From contig DRFO01000006.1 of NCBI GenBank assembly GCA_011050525.1, forward strand, positions 1 through 64,000: a stretch of DNA of 64,000 nucleotides, written 5' to 3'. The stretch's first letter is position 1, and each line of letters begins with the position of its first letter. The position numbers and the translations under genes were made by a program. The notes beneath the pieces are model-generated. The model was not told where the DNA came from, did not search any database, and saw only the letters and a list, made by a program, of their open reading frames with translations. Below are positions 44,899-53,601 of this stretch, one piece after another. The stretch is from Halopseudomonas xinjiangensis. Lineage in GTDB: Bacteria > Pseudomonadota > Gammaproteobacteria > Pseudomonadales > Pseudomonadaceae.

Positions 44899-45215
44899 GC
44901 TGGTTCGATATCTGCGCGCTGGACGACATCCCGCAGCTGGGCTCGCGGGTGGTCACCGGTCCCAAGGGCGATATCGCTATCTTCCGTACCAGTGATGACG
45001 ATGTGTTTGCCGTAGACGATCGCTGCCCGCACAAGAACGGTCCGCTATCTCAAGGTATTGTTTTCGGCAAGAGCGTTAACTGCCCGCTGCACAATTGGGT
45101 GATCCAGCTGGATACCGGCGAGGCTGTGGCGCCGGATGTGGGGTGCACGCATCGCTATCCGACCCGGGTCGAGAGTGGGCGGGTGCAGCTGACGTTGGGC
45201 AAGGTGTCGCTGTGA
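44895..45215 (+). CDS. nirD: Nitrite reductase small subunit (Rieske-like)
   Basis: 106 aa, beginning MSWFDICALDDIPQLGSRVV. The fold is Rieske-type with DDRCPHKNGPLSQGIV and CPLHNWVIQLDTGEAV; here the C-x-H and C-x-x-H motifs are present, so it may bind a 2Fe-2S cluster, whereas some NirD proteins have lost it. It associates with NirB. Overlap ATGA with nirB shows coupling. A hairpin element separates it from nasC. Confidence 0.95.
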   Translation: MSWFDICALDDIPQLGSRVVTGPKGDIAIFRTSDDDVFAVDDRCPHKNGPLSQGIVFGKSVNCPLHNWVIQLDTGEAVAPDVGCTHRYPTRVESGRVQLTLGKVSL

Positions 45216-45254
45216 CGTTCGCGATTGAGCACACATTCAGCGTTGGCGCCATTA

Positions 45255-45346
45255 CCGACGGGCTGGGCTGGACACGCTGTAAACACATCCCTGTGCGCTC
45301 GGCGATGCCCATCCCTGGGCATCGACGGTCCATCCCAGCCCGTCGG
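45255..45346. repeat. Long hairpin element with conserved loop (copy 2)
   Basis: Arms CCGACGGGCTGGGCTGGAC (45255-45273) and GTCCATCCCAGCCCGTCGG (45328-45346) pair with one mismatch, and weaker pairing extends outward. The 54-nt centre, from ACGCTGT through an inner GATGCCCA/TGGGCATC hairpin, is closely similar to the centre of the element at 13926-14099 read on the minus strand, although the arms are unrelated. It occupies the 220-nt nirD-nasC gap, where it could reduce nasC expression; the rest of the gap shows no gene. Confidence 0.8.
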
Positions 45347-45435
45347 CAACGTCGCTGTGATGCTCCGTGCAGTCAATCCGTGCTAGCTAACGAAGGATTT
45401 GTTCAGTCATTCGATACAGACTCAGGTTTTTGCTC

Positions 45436-48135
45436 ATGACTCAAACAACTGCCTCCACCTGCTGCTATTGCGGCGTCGGTTGTGGTGTGCTGATCGAGCA
45501 CGACGGCGAGCGGATCATCGATGTGCAGGGCGACCCGACGCATCCGGCCAATTATGGGCGCCTGTGCAGCAAAGGCTCGACGCTGCACAAGACCGGCGAT
45601 CTGGATGCCCGCGCCCTCTACCCTGAGCTGCGCCTTGGCAAGAAGCTGGGCCGCAGCCGTGTTGACTGGGGCACGGCAATGGAGCACGCCGCCAAGGTCT
45701 TCGGCGACACTATTGCCGAGCATGGACCCGACAGCGTCGCGTTTTACATCTCCGGCCAGTTGCTGACCGAGGATTATTACGCCTTCAACAAGCTGGCCCG
45801 CGCACTAGTCGCCACCAACAATATCGACAGTAATTCACGCCTGTGCATGTCCAGCGCCGTGGTCGGTTACAAGCGCAGCCTGGGCGCGGACTCGCCGCCC
45901 TGCTCCTATGAAGATATCGAGCAGAGCGACTGCCTGCTGATCGTCGGCAGCAATATGGCCTATGCCCATCCGGTGCTGTTCCGTCGGCTTGAGCAGGCCA
46001 AAGCCGAAAATCCGCACAAGCGCATCATCGTCATCGACCCGCGCCGCACCGATACCTGCGAGATTGCCGACCTGCACTTGCCGATTCAGCCGGGTACCGA
46101 TGTCGCGCTGTTTCACGGACTGTTGCATATCCTGATGTGGGAAGGCTGGATCGACCGCCGCTTTATCGACGCGCACACCGCAGGCTTTGATGAACTGAAA
46201 ACGCTGGTACGCGATTACACGCCTGCGATGGTCAGCGATCTGTGTGGCCTGCGTCCTGAAGATCTGCAGGCGGCGGCAAGCATGATTGGCAGTGCGTCGC
46301 GCTTCCTGTCGCTGTGGTGCATGGGCTTGAATCAGTCGACGTCGGGCAGCGCCAAGAACAATGCACTGATCAACCTGCATCTGGCTACCGGCCAGATTGG
46401 CAAGCCAGGCAGTGGTCCGTTCTCGCTCACTGGGCAGCCGAACGCCATGGGCGGTCGCGAGACCGGCAGCCTGTCGAATCTGTTGCCAGGGCACCGTGAA
46501 GCGGCCAACGCCGATCACCGCAATGAGGTGGCCGAATACTGGGGCGTTGAACATCTTCCCTCCGCTCCGGGGCTAAGCGCGATAGAGCTGTTTGAAGGTG
46601 TGCGGCAGGGCAAAATCAAGGCGCTGTGGATCGCCTGTACCAACCCGGCCCAGTCGATGCCCGACCAGACTCTGGTGCGTGAAGCGCTGGCAGCCTGCCC
46701 TTTTGTGGTGGTGCAGGAGGCCTTTGGCAACACCGAAACCTGCCAGTTTGCCGACCTGCTTCTACCCGCCGCCAGTTGGGGTGAGAAGGAAGGCATGGTG
46801 ACCAATTCCGAGCGGCGCATCAGTCACGTGCGCCCCGCCATTCCGGCTCCCGGCGAAGCACGACCGGACTGGGCCATCGTCTGCGATCTAGCCCAGCGCC
46901 TGGAAAAGCAGTTACGGCCTGGCCAGCCCAGCTTGTTCGACTTTGCCAGCCCGGCCCAGATATTTGATGAATACAAGGGTCTGACCCGCGGCCGCGATTT
47001 GGATTACAGCGGTCTGAGTCATGCGCTGATCGATGAGCTTGGCCCGCAACAATGGCCCTTTACCGAAGGCGCTACCCAGGGCACGGCGCGGCTTTATGTT
47101 GATGGCCGGTTTGCCACCGACGATGGCCGCGCCCGTTTTATCAGCGAGCATTATCAGTCCGCCAGGGAGCAGCGTGACGCGCGCTTCCCACTGACGCTGA
47201 ATACCGGACGCCTGCGCGACCAGTGGCACGGGATGAGCCGCACCGGCACCGCTGCGCAGCTCTTTGGGCATGTTGAGCAGGCGCAGATAAGCTTGCATCC
47301 GGATGACCTGCGCAGCCGGCGCTTGCGCGATGGCCAGCTGGTCAGGGTCAAGAGCCGCCGCGGTGAACTGGTTCTGCCGGTGCTGGCTGATGAGCAGACC
47401 CGCCCCGGACAGGCATTCATTCCCATGCATTGGGGTGATCGCTTTCTCAAGGGGCTGGGTGTGAATGTGCTGACTCAACCAGCCTTCGATCCCCTCTCCA
47501 AACAGCCTGAGCTCAAGCAGTCGGGCATCAACGTTCAGCCCGTCGACCTGCCCTGGGAGCTTTTTGTGCTGGTTGAGGGCGACGTGCAGAAACGCTTCGA
47601 TGCGCTGCGGCCACTCTGCGAGGAGTTTGCCTTCGCCAGTTTTGGATTGGCCGGCCGCGAGCGTTCGGCGCTGCTGATTCGTGCAGCCGATGTTCGCGCG
47701 CCCGCTGTAGAACTGCTGTCCCGCATCGACGCCCTGCTTGGTTTGGATACCGGGCCGGTGCTCGCGTACGACGACCCCCGCCGAGCGGTGGGTAAGCGGG
47801 TGAAAATCGAGGAAGATCGCATTACTGCCATCCGCCTGACCGGTGAAACCGCAGCACGCGACTGGTTGCGCGGCGTGTGGGAAAGCGGTCAGACCGATAA
47901 TGCGTTGCGCCGGTGGTTCCTCGCTCCGCTAAGCGCGCCACCGGGTGGGACGACGACGGCAGACAAGACCCTCTGCAACTGCATGAATGTCAGCGCAAGC
48001 GCTATTCGCAAAGGCATTGAACAGGGTCTGGACATGAATGGCCTCAAAGGAGCGCTCGGCTGCGGCACCCAATGCGGGTCATGTGTGCCGGAGATTCAGC
48101 GAATGCTGGCCAGAAAAATCGCGGTGCCCGCATGA
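45436..48135 (+). CDS. nasC: Assimilatory nitrate reductase, large catalytic subunit (molybdoenzyme)
   Basis: 899 aa from the ATG at 45436; two codons more are possible upstream. It reduces nitrate to nitrite with a bis-MGD molybdenum cofactor. The N-terminal 4Fe-4S cluster uses Cys9, Cys12, Cys16 and Cys44 (CCYCGVGC; GRLCSKG). SRLCMSSAVVGYKRSLGAD and GQPNAMGGRETGSLSNLLPG are family motifs. The C-terminal 60 residues form a Bfd-like 2Fe-2S module (CNCMNVSASAIRKG; CGTQCGSCVPEIQRML). Named nasC in P. aeruginosa usage (nasA elsewhere). Confidence 0.95.
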   Translation: MTQTTASTCCYCGVGCGVLIEHDGERIIDVQGDPTHPANYGRLCSKGSTLHKTGDLDARALYPELRLGKKLGRSRVDWGTAMEHAAKVFGDTIAEHGPDSVAFYISGQLLTEDYYAFNKLARALVATNNIDSNSRLCMSSAVVGYKRSLGADSPPCSYEDIEQSDCLLIVGSNMAYAHPVLFRRLEQAKAENPHKRIIVIDPRRTDTCEIADLHLPIQPGTDVALFHGLLHILMWEGWIDRRFIDAHTAGFDELKTLVRDYTPAMVSDLCGLRPEDLQAAASMIGSASRFLSLWCMGLNQSTSGSAKNNALINLHLATGQIGKPGSGPFSLTGQPNAMGGRETGSLSNLLPGHREAANADHRNEVAEYWGVEHLPSAPGLSAIELFEGVRQGKIKALWIACTNPAQSMPDQTLVREALAACPFVVVQEAFGNTETCQFADLLLPAASWGEKEGMVTNSERRISHVRPAIPAPGEARPDWAIVCDLAQRLEKQLRPGQPSLFDFASPAQIFDEYKGLTRGRDLDYSGLSHALIDELGPQQWPFTEGATQGTARLYVDGRFATDDGRARFISEHYQSAREQRDARFPLTLNTGRLRDQWHGMSRTGTAAQLFGHVEQAQISLHPDDLRSRRLRDGQLVRVKSRRGELVLPVLADEQTRPGQAFIPMHWGDRFLKGLGVNVLTQPAFDPLSKQPELKQSGINVQPVDLPWELFVLVEGDVQKRFDALRPLCEEFAFASFGLAGRERSALLIRAADVRAPAVELLSRIDALLGLDTGPVLAYDDPRRAVGKRVKIEEDRITAIRLTGETAARDWLRGVWESGQTDNALRRWFLAPLSAPPGGTTTADKTLCNCMNVSASAIRKGIEQGLDMNGLKGALGCGTQCGSCVPEIQRMLARKIAVPA

Positions 48136-48190
48136 ACGCCTGCAGAAGCGTTTCCCCAGGCGCGAGTAACCAGACGCAGGAGTCTCTGAC

Positions 48191-48994
48191 ATGAGCAGTG
48201 CAAAAGTATGGCTGGTTGGCGCTGGCCCCGGTGATCCCGAATTGCTTACCCTGAAAGCGGTTCGTGCCCTGCGTCAGGCCGAGGTGGTGATGGTTGATGA
48301 TCTGGTCAATCCCGAAATTCTCGAGCATTGCCCCCAGGCCAGAATCATCAAGGTCGGCAAGCGCGGGGGCTGTCGTTCAACACCGCAGGCCTTTATCAAC
48401 CGTTTGATGCTGCGTTATGCGCGTCAGGGCAAGACTCTCGTACGCCTCAAGGGCGGGGATCCATGCATTTTCGGCCGCGCCAGTGAAGAGGCAGGCTGGC
48501 TGGCAGAACGCGGCGTGCCGTCAGAAATTGTCAACGGCATCACCTCGGGCCTGGCTGGCGCTACGCAGTGCGGCATCCCCCTGACGCTACGCGGCGTCAG
48601 CCGTGGCGTAACGCTGGTAACCGCGCACACGCAGGATGATAGCGAATTGAACTGGAAGGGCCTGGCTCAGGGCGGCACCACGCTGGTGGTCTATATGGGC
48701 GTGGCCAAACTGTGGCAGATTCAGACAGGCTTGCTGGACGGCGGCATGGATGCCGCGACGCCGGTCGCCATGATAGAAAAAGCCAGTTCGCCCGATCAAC
48801 GCCACCATGGTTGCCGCCTGGATCAGCTCTGTGATCAGGCCGCCACGTTCGAACTGAAAAGTCCGGCGGTGCTGATAATCGGTGAAGTAGTAGCCGCCGC
48901 CCATGTGCTGAATCTTCCTGGTACGGTCGAGCACCAGCCTGGCTCCCGGAAAACGCTGCTCCATCAGCCTTTGCAGAATCAAGCTGGTGCTTGA
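48191..48994 (+). CDS. cobA: Uroporphyrinogen-III C-methyltransferase
   Basis: 267 aa. It methylates uroporphyrinogen III twice to precorrin-2, the first step to siroheme needed by NirB. Motifs: KVWLVGAGPGDPELLTLKAV (SAM site), VGKRGGCRSTPQAFIN, VRLKGGDPCIFGRASEEA and GITSGLAGATQCGIPLT. The homologous part ends at VLIIGEVV near residue 233. The last 25 or so codons (from 48917) are a copy of the 150-bp repeat family, so the gene's stop codon lies within repeat DNA. It is last in the nirBD-nasC operon, 55 nt after nasC. Confidence 0.94.
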   Translation: MSSAKVWLVGAGPGDPELLTLKAVRALRQAEVVMVDDLVNPEILEHCPQARIIKVGKRGGCRSTPQAFINRLMLRYARQGKTLVRLKGGDPCIFGRASEEAGWLAERGVPSEIVNGITSGLAGATQCGIPLTLRGVSRGVTLVTAHTQDDSELNWKGLAQGGTTLVVYMGVAKLWQIQTGLLDGGMDAATPVAMIEKASSPDQRHHGCRLDQLCDQAATFELKSPAVLIIGEVVAAAHVLNLPGTVEHQPGSRKTLLHQPLQNQAGA

Positions 48995-49521
48995 CCCTCC
49001 CAGGAAAACCGTCACCTGAACATCGAGTCAACGCCGCTGCCCCACCCTGGGACGGTCGAGCACCAGCTCGATCAGCTTGGCGCCAGAGAGCGCTGTACCA
49101 TCAAACTTTGCAGGATCAGACTTGCAGGATCAAGCTGGTGCTTGACCCTCTCAGGAAAACCGTCACCTGAACATCGAGTCAACGCCGCTGCGCCACCCTG
49201 GGACGGTCTAGCACCAGCTCGATCACCTTGGCGCCCACAGAGCGCTGTACCATCAAACTTTGCAGGATCAGACTTGCAGGATCAAGCTGGTGCTTGACCC
49301 TCTCAGGAAAACCGTCGCCTGAACATCGAGTCAGAACCGCTGCGCCACCCTGGGACGGTCGAGCACCAGCTCGATCACCTTGGCGCCTACAGAGCGCTGT
49401 ACCATCAGACTTTGCAGGATCAGACTTGCAGGATCAAGCTGGTGCTTGAACTTTCCAGATAAAAACCCGTTACCCGAGAAACCGGTGTCAGAGCTCTACC
49501 TGGGACGGTCGAGCACCCGTT
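48917..49521. repeat. Tandem 150-bp repeat array (about four copies) containing GGTCGAGCACCAGCT palindromes
   Basis: Units begin CCTGGGACGGTC at 49046, 49197, 49349 and 49499, with a diverged first copy at 48917 inside cobA. Spacings are 129, 151, 152 and 150. Each full unit holds GGTCGAGCACCAGCT and, about 75 bp later, its complement AGCTGGTGCTTGACC, plus a doubled CTTTGCAGGATCAGA/CTTGCAGGATCA. The last copy stops at the 3' end of the convergent NTF2-like gene. The near identity of copies 2-4 shows recent tandem amplification. This covers the whole 527-nt space between cobA and the next gene. Confidence 0.88.
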
Positions 49522-49920
49522 CTAACTCTTCGGCTTCATTGATTCCAACATTGTGCCCATAGCCTGATGAATTGCATTGATAGCCTTCAAAGGCCGAACC
49601 ATCACCTTGAAGTCGACTACCTGACCAGCGTCGTTCCATTCGATCATATCCACACCGTTGACCGTTACATCACCAATCTGGGTTTCAAACTCGAGCACGG
49701 CGTGGTTGCCGTCGACCAGCTCGCGGCAATATCGAAAATGCCCGGTTGCGTTAAGCACTTGCATGGCGGCCATCAGGTACAGTTTGGTGATTCTTTTACC
49801 TCGCTGCGGGGTATGCACGACTGGCGAGTGAAACACTACCTCGTCAGACAATAGATCATCCATGGCGCTGGCATCCTGTGCGTCGACAATTCGATGCCAA
49901 GCCTTGATTACGTCGCTCAT
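49522..49920 (-). CDS. NTF2-like / SnoaL-fold protein
   Basis: 132 aa. The opening DVIKAWHRIVDAQDASAMDD-LLSDEVVFHSP and the later GVDMIEWNDAGQVVDFKVMV match the SnoaL/nuclear transport factor 2 cone fold, used by small isomerases, cyclases and binding proteins. No catalytic residue can be assigned. The last codons abut the repeat array. It is separated by 66 nt from the ABC exporter gene on the same strand. Confidence 0.75.
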   Translation of the reverse strand: MSDVIKAWHRIVDAQDASAMDDLLSDEVVFHSPVVHTPQRGKRITKLYLMAAMQVLNATGHFRYCRELVDGNHAVLEFETQIGDVTVNGVDMIEWNDAGQVVDFKVMVRPLKAINAIHQAMGTMLESMKPKS

Positions 49921-49986
49921 GATATCTCTCCCGACTGTGTATGTATGATCGTTTCCAGTGCTTTACCGCTCGCAGGGACAGTTGGA

Positions 49987-51789
49987 TCAATCCGATTCGC
50001 CCGCCGCAGAAAGCTCCTCGCGCTGCTGATTTGCCCATAACTCTGCGTAGGCGCCACCAGCCGCCAGCAACTCGGCATGGCTGCCCTGCTCTACTACCTG
50101 GCCCTGGTCCAGCACCAGAATTCGCTCGGCATGCACTATTGTGGACAAGCGGTGAGCGATGGCAAGCGTCGTGCGCTTTCGTGATACTAGATTCAACGAA
50201 TCCAGAATAAGCCGCTCAGCCTGGGTATCCAGCGATGAGGTAGCCTCGTCCAGAATCAGAATCGGCGGATCCTTCAGCAACACCCTGGCAATGGAGATAC
50301 GTTGCTTTTCACCACCTGACAGTTTCAAGCCGCGCTCGCCCACCTGGGTATTCAGACCAGTTGGCAAACGTTTCACAAAGTCTTCAAGCTGCGCCATGCG
50401 CAACACCCGCCAGATTTCTTCTTCGCTCGCACCGGGACTCCCATAGGCGATGTTGTAGCCGATGGTGTCGTTGAACAACACCGTGTCCTGGGGCACCACG
50501 CCTATCGCGCGCCTGAGGCTGCTCTGGGTAACCGAGCGAACGTCCTGGCCGTCGATACGAATGGAGCCGCTGCCAACATCATAGAAACGGAACAACAGCC
50601 GGGCCACGGTAGACTTGCCGGCGCCGCTGGGTCCGACTATCGCCAGGGTGTGGCCGGCGGGAATGGTGAAGGATACGCTGTTGAGGATAGTGCGTTGTGG
50701 GTCATAGGCATGAACCACATTCGCGAACTCCACCGCCCCTCCGTTTACCTGCAGCTCCCCGGCATCGGGCGCATCGGCGACCTTGACCGGGGCGTCGAGC
50801 AATCCGAACAGGCGCTCGATATTGGTCAGCGCCTCGCGTATTTCCCGATATATGAATCCCAGAAAATTCAACGGGACGAATAGCTGAATCATATAGGCAT
50901 TGATCATGACCAGTTCGCCCAGCGTCATCTCAGCCGAGGCGACCTGGTTGGCCGCCATGAACATCATCAGCGTCACCGATCCGGCGATGATCAGCGCCTG
51001 CCCTGTGTTCAACGCAGCAAGGGACAGGCGATTCTTCATCCGTGCGGCTTCCCAGCCCTCCAGATGTTGATCGTATTCATGCGCCTCGAACGCTTCGTTA
51101 CCAAAATACTTCACCGTTTCGTAGTTGAGCAGACTGTCTACCGCGCGGGTATTGGAGCGGTTATCCATCTTGTTGCTCTCGCGTACAAAATGGTTGCGCC
51201 ACTCGGTGCACCAGATGGAAAAGGCGCCATACAAGATGACCGAGCCCAGCACAGTCAATGCGAATACCGGGCTGAAGTTCACCAGCAAAATGACCGCGAT
51301 CAGTCCGATCTCGACCAGCGTGGGGAGGATATTGAAGACCATGAAACGTAACAGGAAGCTGATGCCGGTGGTGCCGCGCTCAATGTCCCGCGACAGGCCA
51401 CCGGTACGCCGGGACAGGTGAAACCCCAGGTCCAACTGGTGCAGATGCTCGAATACCTTTAATGAGATACGCCGCATCGCCCGTTCCGCTACACGGGCAA
51501 ACACCGCGTCACGCAGCTCGGAAAAGAACACTGATGAAAAGCGCAGCAAACCGTAGAACGCAAGCAAGGCCACCGGCACCAGTACCAGCGCGTCTGTCGC
51601 GTTCTCAAAATGCTCGACAATGAGCTTCAGCGCCCAGGGGATTGCTACGCCAGCCAGTTTCGCCGCCAGCAGAAACGCCATGGCCAGCGTCACGCGGCCA
51701 CGAAATTCGCTCAGGTAAGGTAAGAGGCTGGAAATGATGCGCCAGTTTATCGGGCCACCGGTATATTGACTGTCACTGCTTGGACGCAC
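49987..51789 (-). CDS. ABC exporter, Atm1/heavy-metal type (fused permease and ATPase)
   Basis: 600 aa, GTG start. Six N-terminal helices form a type IV ABC exporter domain, including FHLSRRTGGLSRDIERGTTG and NYETVKYFGNEAFEAHEYD, both diagnostic of Atm1/ABCB7-like transporters (glutathione contact region). The ATPase has Walker A VGPSGAGKST, Q-loop VVPQDTVLFN, signature LSGGEKQRISIARVLL, Walker B ILILDEATSSLD and H-loop IAHRLSTI. It probably exports glutathione- or sulfur-linked compounds and metals. The exact substrate is inferred from the family. Confidence 0.93.
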   Translation of the reverse strand: MRPSSDSQYTGGPINWRIISSLLPYLSEFRGRVTLAMAFLLAAKLAGVAIPWALKLIVEHFENATDALVLVPVALLAFYGLLRFSSVFFSELRDAVFARVAERAMRRISLKVFEHLHQLDLGFHLSRRTGGLSRDIERGTTGISFLLRFMVFNILPTLVEIGLIAVILLVNFSPVFALTVLGSVILYGAFSIWCTEWRNHFVRESNKMDNRSNTRAVDSLLNYETVKYFGNEAFEAHEYDQHLEGWEAARMKNRLSLAALNTGQALIIAGSVTLMMFMAANQVASAEMTLGELVMINAYMIQLFVPLNFLGFIYREIREALTNIERLFGLLDAPVKVADAPDAGELQVNGGAVEFANVVHAYDPQRTILNSVSFTIPAGHTLAIVGPSGAGKSTVARLLFRFYDVGSGSIRIDGQDVRSVTQSSLRRAIGVVPQDTVLFNDTIGYNIAYGSPGASEEEIWRVLRMAQLEDFVKRLPTGLNTQVGERGLKLSGGEKQRISIARVLLKDPPILILDEATSSLDTQAERLILDSLNLVSRKRTTLAIAHRLSTIVHAERILVLDQGQVVEQGSHAELLAAGGAYAELWANQQREELSAAGESD

Positions 51790-52018
51790 GCAAGGTTCCT
51801 GTGTGGGTTAAATAAGCAAGTTTAAAGCTTCAGGTTCGCTGAGTCGCAGAATAAATTCTGCTAGCGGGTTGCAGGCAGCACGAAGTTCGGACGCGTGGGG
51901 ACGCTGGGGTCAAGTCGACCGTCGACGGCATGGAGGCCAACGCCAAGCTACAGAGGTGTACTCGCTACGCGTCGGCTGGACCGTAGCTGTCCGAGGCGCT
52001 CTCGTCCACACAGAAAAC

Positions 52019-52041
52019 AAAAGCCCGATCAAGGGCCTTTG
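52019..52041 (-). terminator. Intrinsic terminator after the DUF3360 gene
   Basis: On the minus strand AAAGGCCC and GGGCTTTT form a stem around TTGATC, followed by GTTTTC, about 20 nt after the stop codon at 52060. The 250 nt beyond it, up to the ABC gene start at 51789, show no recognisable gene or repeat. Confidence 0.7.
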
Positions 52042-52059
52042 CTTTGATTACTCCAACAA

Positions 52060-53409
52060 TCAATCCTCTTCCGGAATAGGATCTGTATTGCGGTCCCAGC
52101 CAACCAGTAGAACAGTCACTGCCAACGCAAACAAGAGGCCAATCCACGGCTCGAAGAATGCCAGCCCCGTACCGATCAGGAGCACCGCCCCGCGCGATGT
52201 GTTGCTCTTGGGAATCGCCATCGCCACGTAGGCGCAGGCGAAGCCGGTCAGCACCAGCGTCAGCGACAGGGCAATGCCCAGCAGCGGTCGCAGGCCAGTC
52301 AGCAACGGTAGCAATACAAACAGGATCGGCAAACCCATGAGGTAATAGGAATGCAGGCCGCTGTGCAGGCTATCCATGGTCGCCTTGCCCTGCTTCCAGC
52401 GCTGCAGGATGATCACGTGAACGCCTGTCCACAGTGCGCCCTGAGTGGGAAAAAACGGCGCGGAGAGACCCATGAGAGCGTTGCGTATCGCCAGCGACAG
52501 GTGCGAGCGGGTTGGGTTGATATCGATATGCTCATCGTTACGTACGGCCAGGCCTTCACGGATCACTTCGTTGCCTGTGACCAGATCACCGAACAGAATG
52601 ATGTAGGTGATCAGCGCCAGCGGCATGCCCTGCAGGAACATCTCCATACTCGGCCAGCCAATGGCGAAGGGCGACACTTTTGCCCATGCCGCATCGACCG
52701 GTGGAATAAGAATGCCCCACTGGATGTCATAGGTCACTTCACCCACCATCGGTCCGATGATCGCTGCGAGCAGAAAGCCAGGCAGCAGGCCCAGGGCGCC
52801 AAGAATAGCAAAGAATCGATATTTCTCCTTCAGCCTCTGCATGGGGATGGAGAAAGCGAAGATCAGGCAGACCCCGCAAGCCAGGGCCGTAGCAATGGGC
52901 TGTTGCAGGAGAAAGCGCTCAGCATCGTCGATGAACACGCGTTTCAGCGCGGCAATAGCCGCCCCGAGGATGATGCCTGCCTTCAGCGTATCAGGCAGCC
53001 AGATCACGAATTTCTTGCCCAGGCCCGACACCCCCAGTACGAACAGGAGCAGCGCAAAATCGAGCGACAGTGCCGTCATCGCCTGAAAGCGCAGCGTCGG
53101 ATCCTCGTAAGTACCCAGCACGAACGCCAGCACCAACGGCAAGGCCGGCGTTATCCAGCCAGGCGCGTAGGGCTCGCCAAAGACAATCAGAGCAGAGGCA
53201 ATCAGGGTCGAGTGAACCAGGGAAACGGCGACTGCTTCTTCGAAGGTCAGACCAAAGAACGATGTCATCAACGGCACGATGGCCAGACCTGTTGCGGCGG
53301 CAATGATCAGGCCCTGCAGGGCTTCCTGCCAATACAACTTGGTGTGATAAAAGGGCAAACGGAAGGTAAACGGACCCCAGCGCCAACCAGGCTGTTCGGG
53401 TTGAGACAT
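52060..53409 (-). CDS. DUF3360 family multipass membrane protein (NCS2/SulP-like fold suspected)
   Basis: 449 aa with about 12-14 hydrophobic segments. The opening WGPFTFRLPFYHTKLYWQEA and GEPYAPGWITPALPLVLAFV match DUF3360. The G-W-I-T-P-A-L-P segment and overall length resemble the purine/xanthine permease (NCS2) superfamily, so a transporter role is likely, but the substrate cannot be read. It stands alone with its own terminator. The hydrophobicity pattern is continuous, with no frameshift. Confidence 0.75.
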   Translation of the reverse strand: MSQPEQPGWRWGPFTFRLPFYHTKLYWQEALQGLIIAAATGLAIVPLMTSFFGLTFEEAVAVSLVHSTLIASALIVFGEPYAPGWITPALPLVLAFVLGTYEDPTLRFQAMTALSLDFALLLFVLGVSGLGKKFVIWLPDTLKAGIILGAAIAALKRVFIDDAERFLLQQPIATALACGVCLIFAFSIPMQRLKEKYRFFAILGALGLLPGFLLAAIIGPMVGEVTYDIQWGILIPPVDAAWAKVSPFAIGWPSMEMFLQGMPLALITYIILFGDLVTGNEVIREGLAVRNDEHIDINPTRSHLSLAIRNALMGLSAPFFPTQGALWTGVHVIILQRWKQGKATMDSLHSGLHSYYLMGLPILFVLLPLLTGLRPLLGIALSLTLVLTGFACAYVAMAIPKSNTSRGAVLLIGTGLAFFEPWIGLLFALAVTVLLVGWDRNTDPIPEED

Positions 53410-53601
53410 AGCATGACTCCATGGCCAATGATTTATTAGATTTGTAATCGTGTTGCCCCGACCAGTTGGCCGACCGGAGCAACATCATTATGACCCCTGA
53501 AAGGCCCCTGTTGTCGCGATTAAACTGAGCGATCACTGTCGTGAATGAGGCTCGGAATTAATCTCGACTTTTCAAACGCAAGGTGCCCAGACGCGACGGC
53601 G

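Noticed and set aside
48917..49521. CRISPR-like regular spacing
   Set aside because: The 150-bp periodicity is whole-unit tandem duplication; there are no unique spacers of 30-40 bp and no cas genes.
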